From assembly GCA_021740385.1 (NCBI GenBank), contig JAIOZY010000030.1, forward strand, positions 1 through 58,968: a DNA stretch of 58,968 nt, given 5' to 3'. The number at the start of each line of letters is the position of its first letter. Position 1 is the stretch's first letter. Below, in pieces: positions 16,735 to 26,042 of the stretch. The translations under genes were made by a program, and so were the position numbers. Origin of the DNA: Prolixibacteraceae bacterium. Its GTDB lineage: Bacteria > Bacteroidota > Bacteroidia > Bacteroidales > Prolixibacteraceae. Below the pieces are notes generated by a model. The model saw only the letters and a program-made list of their open reading frames with translations. It did not search any database and was not told the origin of the DNA.

Positions 16735-18729
16735 TCAGTTTCTCAGGCGTGAAGCATTAATCACTGCCCGCTCTTTCCCTTCAGGTATCCATTCCAGTTG
16801 TAAGCCATCGCCTCCCCCCTGCTGAAAAAACAAGACCTCGACTGGATGCAATCCTTCAGCCAGTGCAATATCCATTGTTTTTTCGGTCATGGCATGAAGC
16901 CCGTCGTGATTCAGGGTTTTTCCTGCAAGAGTAAGTTTTGAACCATCATCTGACGATAGGATGAACTGATATACACCGGTTTCAGGAACAGAGAGATACC
17001 CCTTAAACATCAGTCCATAGTCATAATCCTTTTCCTTTAACGTGATATTAATGGTCGGGGTTATTCCTTCTTTTACGGGATGAAGGGTTGAGAAATCGGG
17101 TAACGAGTCCCACTTCCCTTCGTAATAAGCAAATTTTAATCCCGGATCAGTACCTTTTACGCGAATAGCAGGAACGGGTTCTGTTCTGATAAATGTTTTA
17201 TCCGATAATCCGCTGATGGCTTCACCATCGACAAAACAAACAGCTTTCAGAACAAATGAAGAATCAGATACAACGTGATTGATTTCTTCAGAAATTTTCG
17301 ATTTGGTGTCAGGAATGCTACCATCATTGGTATACCTGATCACACTATTGGGAATATCGGAGGATATTTCGAAACAAACTGTATCAATAAAGACGGAATG
17401 ATCAGCCGAAATATCGGGCCCGTTGTAAACAATAACTTCTTCATTGGTTTCAAGTACAATAACCGTGGCATATTTGTCTTGTTCAACGTCCGAAATGTCA
17501 ATTTTTACATTATTACCTTCCCTGAGATATGGAAGTCCCAGACCTTTGTTGCTAAGCGCATATACATCCGTTATTCTGCTTGCCAACCCGGGAATCCACA
17601 GGTCATTATTTTCAGGCATATCAAAAACATGCAGATATAAACGTGTCTTTCCCCCCATTTTTTTTACGGTACATCTTCCCCACTTCAGTTTATTGAAGGG
17701 ACTCGGTGATGTACCATAAATGGCCTCGCTGTTCACGTTCATCCATGCACCAATTTGTTTCAGCCGTTCAACCGAAGGACCGGGAATTACCCCCATGGAT
17801 GTAGGCCCCACATTGAGCAAATAATTTCCACCTTTTGAAGCGATATCGATCAGGTTCCTTACAAGCGTCTCTGTACTTTTCCAGTTATGGTCGTTTTTCT
17901 TGAATCCCCAGGTATCGTTCATGGTCATACACGACTCCCAGTTTTTACCTTGAATACCGGTTGCAGGAATTCGTTGTTCAGGTGTTTCAAGGTCGCCTTC
18001 GAAGCTTCCTCCAAGCCTGTCGTTATAGATCAGGTTAGGGTGTTTTTCCATTTCTGGAAAAAATTTTGCAGCCCTTTCAGGTGTCATATCTGCGGGTGTA
18101 TCCCACCAAAGTATTTTTATCTCACCGTAATTATTTAAAATTTCAGTGACTTGCGGGACTGCTTTTTCATCAAGGTATTTGTCCATATCGCCCTCTTGCG
18201 CCGGGTCCCAACGCCTGCCAATAACCGCGGTTCCGGGTTCGTGCCAATCCTGAGCCTGCGAATAATAGAGGCCCAGCGGCATATCGTATTTTTTGCAGGC
18301 AGCAGCAAGTTCGCCAATAATATCGCGTTTGAAAGGCGTAGCATCCATCACATCGAAATCGCTTACCTTGCTGTCGAAAAGTGCAAAACCATCGTGGTGT
18401 TTCGATGTAATGACGATGTATTTCATACCTGCTTCTTTGGCCAGCTTCACCCATTCTTCTGCATTAAAATCGACCGGGTTAAACTGCGAAGCATACTTTT
18501 CGTATTCAGCAACAGAAATTTTCCCATTGTTCATAATCCATTCTCCAATGCCGGGAATTTCATTCCCCTTATAAACTCCAGCCGGTACTGAATAGATTCC
18601 CCAATGGATAAACATACCGAATTTGGCTTCTTTCCACCATTCCATTTTATCAACCGGTTTCTTTTCACTGCAACCGTTTAGCAGAAGAAGAAGGATCAGC
18701 AAAACAGAAAAAATTACTTGTTTCTTCAT
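16735..18729 (-). CDS. GH29 alpha-L-fucosidase lipoprotein with PA14-like C-terminus
   Basis: The N-terminus MKKQVIFSVLLILLLLLNGC carries a lipobox. The GH29 domain shows FIHWGIYSVPAG, TSKHHDGFALF, nucleophile Asp in ILWWDTPADM, and GGNYLLNVGPTSMG. After about residue 440 come a chitobiase-C-like beta domain (SVIRYTNDGSIPD) and a PA14-like module (GLMFKGYLSVPETGVYQFILSSDDG, in pieces GLMFKGYL and FILSSDDGSKLTL). It should release L-fucose from extracellular glycans. Its distance from its neighbour GH29 sequence suggests different linkage preference. The gene follows the permease by 19 bases. Confidence 0.93.
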   Translation of the reverse strand: MKKQVIFSVLLILLLLLNGCSEKKPVDKMEWWKEAKFGMFIHWGIYSVPAGVYKGNEIPGIGEWIMNNGKISVAEYEKYASQFNPVDFNAEEWVKLAKEAGMKYIVITSKHHDGFALFDSKVSDFDVMDATPFKRDIIGELAAACKKYDMPLGLYYSQAQDWHEPGTAVIGRRWDPAQEGDMDKYLDEKAVPQVTEILNNYGEIKILWWDTPADMTPERAAKFFPEMEKHPNLIYNDRLGGSFEGDLETPEQRIPATGIQGKNWESCMTMNDTWGFKKNDHNWKSTETLVRNLIDIASKGGNYLLNVGPTSMGVIPGPSVERLKQIGAWMNVNSEAIYGTSPSPFNKLKWGRCTVKKMGGKTRLYLHVFDMPENNDLWIPGLASRITDVYALSNKGLGLPYLREGNNVKIDISDVEQDKYATVIVLETNEEVIVYNGPDISADHSVFIDTVCFEISSDIPNSVIRYTNDGSIPDTKSKISEEINHVVSDSSFVLKAVCFVDGEAISGLSDKTFIRTEPVPAIRVKGTDPGLKFAYYEGKWDSLPDFSTLHPVKEGITPTINITLKEKDYDYGLMFKGYLSVPETGVYQFILSSDDGSKLTLAGKTLNHDGLHAMTEKTMDIALAEGLHPVEVLFFQQGGGDGLQLEWIPEGKERAVINASRLRN

Positions 18730-18748
18730 AGTTTATCTGTTAATGGTT

Positions 18749-20044
18749 TTAAGCTTTTCTTTTATAAACTTTCAATGTATACGATGCGAACCATGCAATT
18801 GCAACAAAACAGATGAAAGGCAGGATAAACGAAAAATTAACGGCTGGCATACCAGCTACCATTCCCAGGTCGATTATTGCGCCCTGCAACGGAGGCATAA
18901 GCGCACCCCCCACGATGGCCATCACAAGCCCGGCTGCACCCAGGGTTGCATCTTCGCCAATTCCTTCAAGTGAAATACCATAAATGGTTGGGAACATAAG
19001 CGACATAAATGCAGAAGTGGCCATCAGGCAATACAAACCTGCCATGCCTTGTATGAAAATGGTACCGGCTATGGTAATCATCCCGCCAACGGCAAAAATC
19101 AGCAACAATTTGCGCGAATTAAGGAACTTCATCAAATAAGTGCTGACAAACCTGAAGGAGACAAACATGACCATGGCCACCATGTTGTAACGCTGTGCAA
19201 CGGCCTTGGGCACCCCCAGGTTTTCGGCATAATGGATAATGAAGGTCCAGCACATGATTTGCACCCCAACGTAAAAAACCTGAGCGAGCACACCGCTACG
19301 GTATATTTTGTTTTTAAACAACCGGTTAAATGAAGCCCCAACCGAAGAGTGAGGGTTTGCTGAACTTATGCGCGGCATTTTTGTAACGACAAAAACAACA
19401 ATCATGATCAAAACCACCAAACCAAGGGCAACATACGGGTTGCGAATAATAGCCAGGTCATGTGTACGGATTGCTACTTTTTCTGCGGCGCTGAGTGTAT
19501 CAAAAATCAGTTCTCCAGCTGCGTTCCGTTTTTCGGAATCGAGGGCTGAAAGTATAACGTTTGATGCCACAAACATGCCCAGCAACGACCCCATGGGATT
19601 AAACGACTGCGCCAGGTTAAGGCGGCGTGTTGAGGTTTTTTCGTCACCCATCGATAAAATGTAGGGATTAGCTGTTGTTTCAAGAAAAGCCAACCCGAAA
19701 GTAAGGATATACAGCGAGGCCAGGAAGAAGTTAAACTCTTCGAAACGGGCTGCCGGATAAAACAGCAAGGCACCCGTGGCATACAATGCCAGTCCAACAA
19801 TTATGGCCTTTTTGTAACTGAATTTTCTTACAAATAAAGCGGCAGGAATGGCCATAGTCGCATAACCTCCATAAAAAGCAAACTGGATCAGAGCAGCTTT
19901 TGCATTCGATATCTCCATAATGGTGCGGAATGCAGCAACCATGGGATTGGTTATATCGTTGGCAAATCCCCATAAGGCAAACAGGCTGGTTACAACGATG
20001 AACGGGATAAGGTATTTTTTTTCAACAAGTTTTGGTTTCGACAT
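18749..20044 (-). CDS. fucP: L-fucose:H+ symporter-like MFS permease
   Basis: A 431-residue, roughly 12-helix MFS transporter of the FHS family. It matches the FucP pattern in LFALWGFANDITNPMVAAF, IQFAFYGGYATMAIPA, LAFLETTANPYIL and RRLNLAQSFNPMGSLLG. FucP imports L-fucose with a proton. Position between fucU and two fucosidases supports the assignment strongly. The gene is 52 bases downstream of fucU. Glucose/galactose permeases of the same family are the main alternative. Confidence 0.9.
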   Translation of the reverse strand: MSKPKLVEKKYLIPFIVVTSLFALWGFANDITNPMVAAFRTIMEISNAKAALIQFAFYGGYATMAIPAALFVRKFSYKKAIIVGLALYATGALLFYPAARFEEFNFFLASLYILTFGLAFLETTANPYILSMGDEKTSTRRLNLAQSFNPMGSLLGMFVASNVILSALDSEKRNAAGELIFDTLSAAEKVAIRTHDLAIIRNPYVALGLVVLIMIVVFVVTKMPRISSANPHSSVGASFNRLFKNKIYRSGVLAQVFYVGVQIMCWTFIIHYAENLGVPKAVAQRYNMVAMVMFVSFRFVSTYLMKFLNSRKLLLIFAVGGMITIAGTIFIQGMAGLYCLMATSAFMSLMFPTIYGISLEGIGEDATLGAAGLVMAIVGGALMPPLQGAIIDLGMVAGMPAVNFSFILPFICFVAIAWFASYTLKVYKRKA

Positions 20045-20096
20045 AAGATTTATGGTTTACTGGGTACTGGGCACTGGGCTCTGGTCTGTTTTAAAT

Positions 20097-20531
20097 TTAT
20101 ATTGAAGGTGTTACGCCTTTTTTCAGCAATATGTTTCCGTACTTTGCCGTTTCGCCGGTCATTAGCACGACAAAAGCTTTTTTCGCCCGTTCATAAAATT
20201 CTAAACGGCCTATCCGCTCAATAGGTGCCACATTGGGATTGGTTTTATGAATGCTCTCCAGATAGCTTTTCTCAACTTCCGGATCGAGTGTGTCGCCCTC
20301 AACGGCTGCCATCATTACAAGTGGATGGGGCACATAACTGTCAAGTTCGAACAAAGGTAAAATTGCTTCGAGTAAATCGGATATTTTTAAACCGTCAGCA
20401 CGTACAACATTGCAATTAAATGTTTCGCCCGGGAAATGGGCATCGGCCAGAACGATTTCGTCTCCATGCCCCATGCGGGCAAGTGTTGCCAGCAATTCAG
20501 GACTAATTAATGGTGATATTCCTTTTAACAT
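20097..20531 (-). CDS. fucU: L-fucose mutarotase
   Basis: A 144-residue RbsD/FucU-family protein. [35 protein letters not shown] and [11 protein letters not shown] carry the family's His and Asp residues. It speeds anomer exchange of L-fucose so that imported sugar matches the form used by the isomerase. It is the first gene of the fucose operon, and a palindromic operator (20547-20558) lies about 16 bases before its ATG. Confidence 0.92.
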   Translation of the reverse strand: MLKGISPLISPELLATLARMGHGDEIVLADAHFPGETFNCNVVRADGLKISDLLEAILPLFELDSYVPHPLVMMAAVEGDTLDPEVEKSYLESIHKTNPNVAPIERIGRLEFYERAKKAFVVLMTGETAKYGNILLKKGVTPSI

Positions 20532-20546
20532 GTTTTAATTTTTAAT

Positions 20547-20558
20547 ACACACGTGTGT
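20547..20558. promoter_or_regulatory. LacI-type operator upstream of fucU
   Basis: The perfect palindrome ACACACGTGTGT sits between lacI-type regulator gene and fucU. The same core, ATACACACGTGTG, recurs upstream of the regulator gene at 21653-21664 and nowhere else that I can find in the window. A central CG inside an even palindrome is typical for LacI-family sites. It probably lets the regulator repress fucU and the genes behind it. Confidence 0.75.
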
Positions 20559-20559
20559 T

Positions 20560-21570
20560 TTATGTTATTAATTCAGCATTATCTACAATTTTTACAGAAA
20601 AAGTACGGTCCTCAATAATATCGTCTTCCCTGTTTTCAAGCTTCCGGAGCAATAGATCGAAAGCAGCTTCAGCTATGGCCTCATCAGGCTGCACAACCGT
20701 AATCATTTTTGAAGAAGTTACCTGCACATACGGGTTATCGCCAAAACCGACAAGTTTGATGTCATCGGGCATCTTTAAACCTTTTTCCTTTATTTTGAAA
20801 ATGGCGCCAAGAACCAGAAAATGAGAATCACAAATAATGGCGTCGGGAACGGGATCTTCGCTTAAAAGCTTACCTGCTACCTGCATACCCGTATCGATAT
20901 CGAAAGATGCAACTATTTCTTCCTTTCGTACATACGTCAGCTTGTTTTGTTTAATTCCGTCGAGGTAACCACGCTGCCTGTCCTTAAAAACATTCATTTT
21001 GCTTCCACCGGTAATATGTGCAATCCGTGTGCACCCTTTCCGGGCCAAAATGTTCACCACTTCGAGCAGGGCAGAATAATTATCGACCGTAACTTTGGGC
21101 ACGGCAATACCGTGACAAATGCGGTCGAAAAAAACCAGGGGTATCCGGTATTGTTTCAGGAGTTCGAAATGCGCAGGATTTATTGTGTCCATAGCTATCG
21201 ATGCAATAACCCCCGCCACGTTGTTTTTTATAAGGGCATTAATAATTTCTCCTTCCTGCACGCTGCTTTCATTCGATTGAAATACAGAAACAACGTATCC
21301 ATTCTGAAAAGCCAGGTTGGTAAAAACACTGATGATGTTTGAAAAAAAATTGTGGTTGATGTTGGGCACTACAACTGCCAGTGTATTGCTTTTATTCCCC
21401 CGCAGATGAAGGGCACTCATGTTAATTTGATAGCCGCATTCCCGGGCATAATTACTCACCCTGATGCGTGTCTCTTCCCTTACACTGGCATCGTTGCGAA
21501 GCGCCCTCGAAACCGTTGAATGGTGAAGGTTTAGCTCACGGGCAATATCTTTAATTGTAATCCTTTTCAA
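20560..21570 (-). CDS. LacI-family transcriptional regulator of the fucose operon
   Basis: Helix-turn-helix at residues 4-50 (TIKDIARELNLHHSTVSRAL) followed by a periplasmic-binding-protein-like sensor domain (LAVVVPNINHNFFSNII, GVIASIAMD, IPLVFFDRI, DIKLVGFGDNPY). It is 28 bases upstream of fucU on the same strand. Palindromic sites flank both ends of the gene, which indicates autoregulation plus control of the fucose operon. The inducer is probably L-fucose or a fucose metabolite (inference). Confidence 0.92.
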   Translation of the reverse strand: MKRITIKDIARELNLHHSTVSRALRNDASVREETRIRVSNYARECGYQINMSALHLRGNKSNTLAVVVPNINHNFFSNIISVFTNLAFQNGYVVSVFQSNESSVQEGEIINALIKNNVAGVIASIAMDTINPAHFELLKQYRIPLVFFDRICHGIAVPKVTVDNYSALLEVVNILARKGCTRIAHITGGSKMNVFKDRQRGYLDGIKQNKLTYVRKEEIVASFDIDTGMQVAGKLLSEDPVPDAIICDSHFLVLGAIFKIKEKGLKMPDDIKLVGFGDNPYVQVTSSKMITVVQPDEAIAEAAFDLLLRKLENREDDIIEDRTFSVKIVDNAELIT

Positions 21571-21636
21571 AAATAAATGGCTTTATTATTCCTGCTTTTT
21601 TACTTATGCTGTTCATTTTTTTGATTTGTACAAGGA

Positions 21637-21666
21637 CAAATATAAAAATAATACACACGTGTGCAA
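21637..21666 (-). promoter_or_regulatory. Promoter of the lacI-type gene with embedded operator
   Basis: On the minus strand TTG (21666-21664), a 19-base spacer and TATATTTG (21644-21637) match the Bacteroidetes promoter consensus. The operator palindrome ACACACGTGTGC (21653-21664) overlaps the spacer and touches the -33 box, so bound repressor would block RNA polymerase. Confidence 0.7.
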
Positions 21667-21670
21667 TTGA

Positions 21671-22016
21671 GATTGAAATATTTTTTTTTTGGATGGGGAA
21701 GAGAGATTTTCAATCTCACTATTCGGGCGATTAAAAAAAACTGACCGGTAAATTATAAATCGGGATTTGTAATTTAGTTCAAACCTTCAAGGCTTCGAAA
21801 ACCTTGAAGGTTTGAAGATTAACTGGCTAATTTCCTGTAAACCAAATGAAAGATTCGCGCGGTAACGGAGGATTTTAAATCCCGATGAAAGGAGCAGGTT
21901 CAGCGTAAGACAATCTTATATCATTTGCCCAGATAATCAAAATCCATAAAACTACAGTCCCACAGGTTTGTATTTTTTAATCAAAATTTGTCAAGGATAA
22001 AAAACGACATACCATG
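21671..22016. repeat. Gene-free region with one hairpin
   Basis: The hairpin arms are CAAACCTTCAAGG (21780-21792) and CCTTGAAGGTTTG (21802-21814), a perfect 13-bp stem with a 9-base loop. There is no T-run directly after it, so it looks more like a repeat element than a terminator. Nothing else is recognised here. Confidence 0.6.
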
Positions 22017-22047
22017 TTGACAAAAAGCACACAATGTATTATATTTG
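22017..22047 (+). promoter_or_regulatory. Promoter of the toxin-antitoxin pair
   Basis: TTG (22017-22019), a 20-base spacer and TATATTTG (22040-22047) are a full match to the Bacteroidetes consensus. The toxin ATG is only four bases after the -7 box, which predicts a leaderless or nearly leaderless message. Confidence 0.7.
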
Positions 22048-22051
22048 ACAA

Positions 22052-22318
22052 ATGAAATCATTCAAGTGGAATCAGGAAAAGAATGAATGGCTTAAAATTA
22101 ACCGCAAGATTGGATTTGAGGACATCGTTTTAATGATCAGCGAAGGATTCTTAATCGATATTGTTGAAAATCCACGTTATTTGAATCAGCAAATATTAAT
22201 AATTAACTTTAATAAATACATTTACCTGGTGCCTTTTGTTGTAAATGACGAGTATATTTTTCTTCAAACTATAATCCCAAGCAGAAAAGCAACAAAAAAA
22301 TATTTGAGAGGAGTATAA
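22052..22318 (+). CDS. BrnT-like toxin of a toxin-antitoxin pair
   Basis: An 88-residue basic protein beginning FKWNQEKNEWLKINRKIGFEDIV, which resembles the FxWDxxKNxxNxxKHGVxFEEA opening of BrnT/DUF497 ribonuclease toxins, and ending with a positively charged tail (IPSRKATKKYLRG). It precedes a small ribbon-helix-helix-like protein by only three bases, the BrnT-BrnA order. The middle is more divergent than usual for BrnT, so the family call is moderate while the toxin-antitoxin call is stronger. Confidence 0.7.
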   Translation: MKSFKWNQEKNEWLKINRKIGFEDIVLMISEGFLIDIVENPRYLNQQILIINFNKYIYLVPFVVNDEYIFLQTIIPSRKATKKYLRGV

Positions 22319-22321
22319 GCA

Positions 22322-22600
22322 ATGGATAGAAAATTAAATAATGAAGAAAAAATACTGCTTGAATCATTTGAAAATGACGAGTGGAAATCAATACCCGATA
22401 AAGAAACGGGGATTTCAGTCTACAAAGAAATTGCATCTAACACATTAAAGAAAGACAAACGGATCAATATTCGTATTAACAGCAACGACTTGTTGGAACT
22501 GAAAAGAAAAGCGATGCACGAGGGCATACCATATCAGACCTTCATTAGCAGCATTCTGCACAAATATGTAAACAACAAATATGCTGAAAAAACCGATTAA
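22322..22600 (+). CDS. Antitoxin, CopG/BrnA-like
   Basis: A 92-residue protein with a C-terminal ribbon-helix-helix-like region (RINIRINSNDLLELKRKAMHEG, in pieces RINIRINSNDLLELKRKA and GIPYQTFISSILHKYV). This is the usual DNA-binding part of antitoxins that cover their toxin and repress their own promoter. The acidic N-terminus (EEKILLESFENDEWKSI) probably binds the toxin. It sits three bases after the toxin gene. Confidence 0.75.
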   Translation: MDRKLNNEEKILLESFENDEWKSIPDKETGISVYKEIASNTLKKDKRINIRINSNDLLELKRKAMHEGIPYQTFISSILHKYVNNKYAEKTD

Positions 22601-22629
22601 AAAAGCCAATCAAAAAGCTAACTCATTTT

Positions 22630-23811
22630 TCACAGCCATTTCCAAACCGGGATTACCGGTATTCCGTCAAAATTATCTTCCTGATTGAGGGTTAGAATAG
22701 AACCACCGGGGGATTTGGTTTCCTTCATGGCCGCCCGTAAACCCTGTATTTCCCTGTCGATGTTATCGGCATTCATTTCCCAGCATACCTGGATTGTTTC
22801 GCTTATTTCCCCGTTGGTGTTCACAACAAAATCGCATTCATTTCTTTTGTCCTTGAAATAATACACATCCTTTCCTTCTGCCCGTAATTTATTGTATACA
22901 ATGTTTTCAAGCCTCCGGCCAAGGTCTTTGCTAAATGAAAGACTGTTTGAAACAGCAAAAGCAGCATCGATTGCATAAACTTTTTTTGCATTGGCAGTTT
23001 GTTTTTTTAACGACCATGAAAACATTGGAATGAGGTCGATTAAATAACTTTCAACCAGGTAATCGCAATAATTAATAATCGTTCGCACCGATTTTATTTC
23101 AAGCGCATTCGATAGTTTATTGTAACTAAATTCCTTACCAATATTCGATAGAAAATGAACCACTAAACGTAATAACTGGTTTTCATTGGGCAAATTCCTG
23201 CGAACTGCAATATCACGCACTACAATATCCCTTAACAAAGTACGATGATAGTCAGCATCGGGTTCCTCAAGAAATTCAGGGAACCCACCCTTTTCAAAGA
23301 ATCCCATAAAACTTTCAACCGAAGGTTTTTTATCTACAAAAGCAAGGAACTCGTTGTAATTAAACGGGAAAAGGTCTTTTTGCAAATACCTGCCCGTAAG
23401 CTTCGTTCCTAATTCTTTACTCAACATACTTGCATTTGACCCACTTACAACCACGTGAATATTCCGTTCGTGTGCCGATCTTACATACAGCTCCCATTTA
23501 TCAACCACCTGTATTTCATCTAACAACAACCATTCTTTGTTTTCTTTGTTTAATATATCTTCCAAACGGCCAAAGTCATTCAAATCAAAACCCACTAAGC
23601 GTGGATCCTCAAAATTGATGTATAAAGCATTATCCTGCTTTAGGTATTTTTGCTTTATTAATGTTGACTTTCCACACCTGCGGATACCGGAAATTACTAT
23701 TATCCTGTTCGTTTTTTCAGGAAGCACAATTTCCCTTTCAACTGTTTTTCCCTTATGAAATGTCTTTAATTGATCAGCAATAACATCCCGTATTGTTTCT
23801 TTTGTAATCAT
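22630..23811 (-). CDS. AAA-type ATPase with DUF4143 domain
   Basis: The Walker A motif is SGIRRCGKSTLI, Walker B is WLLLDEIQ, and sensor region VVVSGSNASML follows. The C-terminal DUF4143 part ends with a nuclease-like fold hint (DVYYFKDKRNECDFVV... IQVCWE). Such proteins are common in Bacteroidetes and are often multicopy; the biological role is not established. A second, only distantly similar member is at 24409-25584. Both stand between the fucose and rhamnose gene groups near a toxin-antitoxin pair. Confidence 0.88.
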   Translation of the reverse strand: MITKETIRDVIADQLKTFHKGKTVEREIVLPEKTNRIIVISGIRRCGKSTLIKQKYLKQDNALYINFEDPRLVGFDLNDFGRLEDILNKENKEWLLLDEIQVVDKWELYVRSAHERNIHVVVSGSNASMLSKELGTKLTGRYLQKDLFPFNYNEFLAFVDKKPSVESFMGFFEKGGFPEFLEEPDADYHRTLLRDIVVRDIAVRRNLPNENQLLRLVVHFLSNIGKEFSYNKLSNALEIKSVRTIINYCDYLVESYLIDLIPMFSWSLKKQTANAKKVYAIDAAFAVSNSLSFSKDLGRRLENIVYNKLRAEGKDVYYFKDKRNECDFVVNTNGEISETIQVCWEMNADNIDREIQGLRAAMKETKSPGGSILTLNQEDNFDGIPVIPVWKWL

Positions 23812-24408
23812 TTAGACTTTGTTTTTCTTACAAAACTACGATTTTGTATTGATAATACAAAGTTTTATGTGCCGGAAATACAAACTCAAAACAATGGGAT
23901 TATGGTGACTGGAAATTTGCGGGAAGTGAGATTTGCAAGCTTAGTATCGAAGGTGTCTAAAAAGACAGACTCTTTTTTTCTTTACTAACAATTTGTAAGT
24001 TGCTAATAATTTTTATCGGGCTGAATTGAAAATCGGCGAAGCCAAAACCAATTTATTTCAGCCCAATGCAATCCGCCGGCTGGCGGAGTCGCATTGGGTT
24101 CTGAGAGGAAGAATGATTTTGCGCCCTGAAAGGGCATCTAATTTATTATGAATTAATTAAACTGGGCTTTCAGCCCGCTATGCTATTGGGATCTAAATTA
24201 CCCAAGGCGTTGCCTTGGGCTGAAATGACCAAGCCCTTCAGGCTTAAACTTTCAAATTGTAAGTAATATATATAAAAATCAGCTTTTGAGACACCCTCAT
24301 CCCTGAAGCGCCGGTTGTTATTCGACAGGCTTAGAGAACAGGAAAAACAGGTTCCATAAGTGGAAATGAGAAACATAAAAAGTATTGAGCACATCAGACC
24401 TAAAATTT
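23812..24408. repeat. REP-like intergenic region
   Basis: From about 24040 to 24245 there are nested palindromes of the GCCCTGAAAGGGC and CCAAGGCGTTGCCTTGG type, plus CCGCCGGCTGGCGG. These resemble the repeats at 25840-26042 and 56727-56780. No gene was found in this 600-base gap; short frames here run through the repeats. Confidence 0.65.
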
Positions 24409-25584
24409 TTATTCAAAAAGTGAATCCTGAATTGACATCATTTTATGAATTGCATCGGTCAATGACATTACCCAAACATTTTCTTTTAGTGGATAAGCAT
24501 CTTTTATCGGTGCAACCACCCAGGTTTCCATGGGTTGAACATCATCAACGGCATTCCAGAAACCTCTTGTAAGTTTAGGTGATTTTGTTGCCTTGCATTC
24601 AACAGCAATTACTTTCTTCCCAAAAGTTAAAATCAAATCCAGTTCTGCTCCATTGGAAGTACGATAGAAAAACGGTTCCCAATTTGGTGCAATACCGGTC
24701 AAATTTTCAATAACCAAACCCTCCCATGATGCACCAAAGACCGGGTGGGCCAATAAATCGTTAAACGAAGGAATGTTCAATAAAGTATTTAAGATGCCAT
24801 GGTCACGAATATAGACTTTGGGCGTTTTGACAATTCGCTTTGAGACATTTGTTTCATAAGGTTTAAGCTGCCTTACCATAAATGTTTCTGATAAAATATC
24901 AATATAAGATTTCACTGTTTTATTGGTAAATCCCAATGAGTTCCCTAAATTACTAACGTTTAAAAGTTGCCCGTGCAAATGCGCCAGTATGGTCCAAAGC
25001 CTTCTCATTGTTTCTGCCGGTATATTTATCCCCAGTTGGGGCATGTCCCTTTCAAGAAAAGTTAAAATAAAATTTTGCCGCCAGCTTAGACTGGTTTTAT
25101 CATCGGGAGCTAAAAAGGAAAGCGGATACCCTCCCTTCAGCCAGTAATCGTTCAGAATTGATTGATCACAAATTTCTACGTATAAGAATGGAGTTAATTC
25201 ATAATACGATATTCTGCCAGCCAGCGTTTCTGAACTTTGCTTTATTAAATCTTTTGAAGCCGAACCTAATATTAAAAAACGCCCCGGAATTCTTTTTTCA
25301 TCAACTTCGCTCCGAAATATCTGGAATATTTCAGGCATTCTTTGAATCTCATCGATACAAATAAACTTATTCCTGTTTGACTCAAAGAAAAATTCCGCAT
25401 CTTCAAGCATTGCCCTGTTTGAAGGTTTTTCGGCATCGATATAAAGAAATTTATCAATATCATTACTTAACATCTTTGCCAACGTTGTTTTTCCTGACTG
25501 CCGGGATCCAAGTATTGCAACAACCGGGTTATAAGCCAACAATGCTTTAAGTTCTTTTTCTGCGATTCTTTTAATGTTATCCAT
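24409..25584 (-). CDS. AAA-type ATPase with DUF4143 domain (second copy type)
   Basis: Walker A is LGSRQSGKTTLAKML, Walker B is FICIDEIQRMP, and LILGSASKDLIKQSSETLAGR follows. The C-terminal DUF4143 half includes FYRTSNGAELDLILTFGKKVIAVECKA, a PD-(D/E)XK-like arrangement (ELDLIL...VECKA). The protein is of normal length. The conserved Walker B DEIQR is followed by the specific IPGRFLILGSAS block of this family. Function is unknown; it is not obviously tied to sugar use. Confidence 0.88.
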   Translation of the reverse strand: MDNIKRIAEKELKALLAYNPVVAILGSRQSGKTTLAKMLSNDIDKFLYIDAEKPSNRAMLEDAEFFFESNRNKFICIDEIQRMPEIFQIFRSEVDEKRIPGRFLILGSASKDLIKQSSETLAGRISYYELTPFLYVEICDQSILNDYWLKGGYPLSFLAPDDKTSLSWRQNFILTFLERDMPQLGINIPAETMRRLWTILAHLHGQLLNVSNLGNSLGFTNKTVKSYIDILSETFMVRQLKPYETNVSKRIVKTPKVYIRDHGILNTLLNIPSFNDLLAHPVFGASWEGLVIENLTGIAPNWEPFFYRTSNGAELDLILTFGKKVIAVECKATKSPKLTRGFWNAVDDVQPMETWVVAPIKDAYPLKENVWVMSLTDAIHKMMSIQDSLFE

Positions 25585-25839
25585 GTAATTTGGGATTTAT
25601 ATTCCTAATTTGCATGGTAAAAGTAGTGAATTTTTAAAAATAATCATTACTGTCCGGTTTAAAAAAAGAGATTGCTTCGCTACGCTACCAATGACAGATT
25701 TATGCAAAAACCTGTATTCAAAGCAAATATTAAGCATCTCTTTTTACAACAATTCTGCTTTCCGGCCATACAACATTACCTCTTTTTTCAAGTCCCGACA
25801 TTTGTCGGGAACCGTGGCCGGATTTATCTCGCATACTTC

Positions 25840-26042
25840 CTACCCAGGGCGACTCCTCCAGCCGGCGGATTGCCCTGGGCTAGAATATTTGAGCCCTTCA
25901 GGCTCAATAGTACCGTTCATTCAACAAACGATAAGCAGAAACCGGGTTGCCCAAAAAGCCCTGAAAGGGCGAATCAATATAGCCCTGGGCAACGCCCTGG
26001 GTAAGGAAAAGCGGGCAGATAAACCGTTCGATCCACCCAGGT
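25840..26042. repeat. REP-like palindromes upstream of the 160-bp repeat
   Basis: The region holds CCCAGGGC...GCCCTGGG pairs, GCCGGCGG, GAGCCCTTCAGGCTC and GCCCTGAAAGGGC. It joins directly onto the dispersed repeat at 26043. The same mixture recurs near 56350-56780. No gene is supported in 25585-26122. Confidence 0.7.

Noticed and set aside
21780-21814. 13-bp perfect hairpin as a terminator
   Set aside because: No T-run follows on either strand and no gene ends there; kept only as a repeat.
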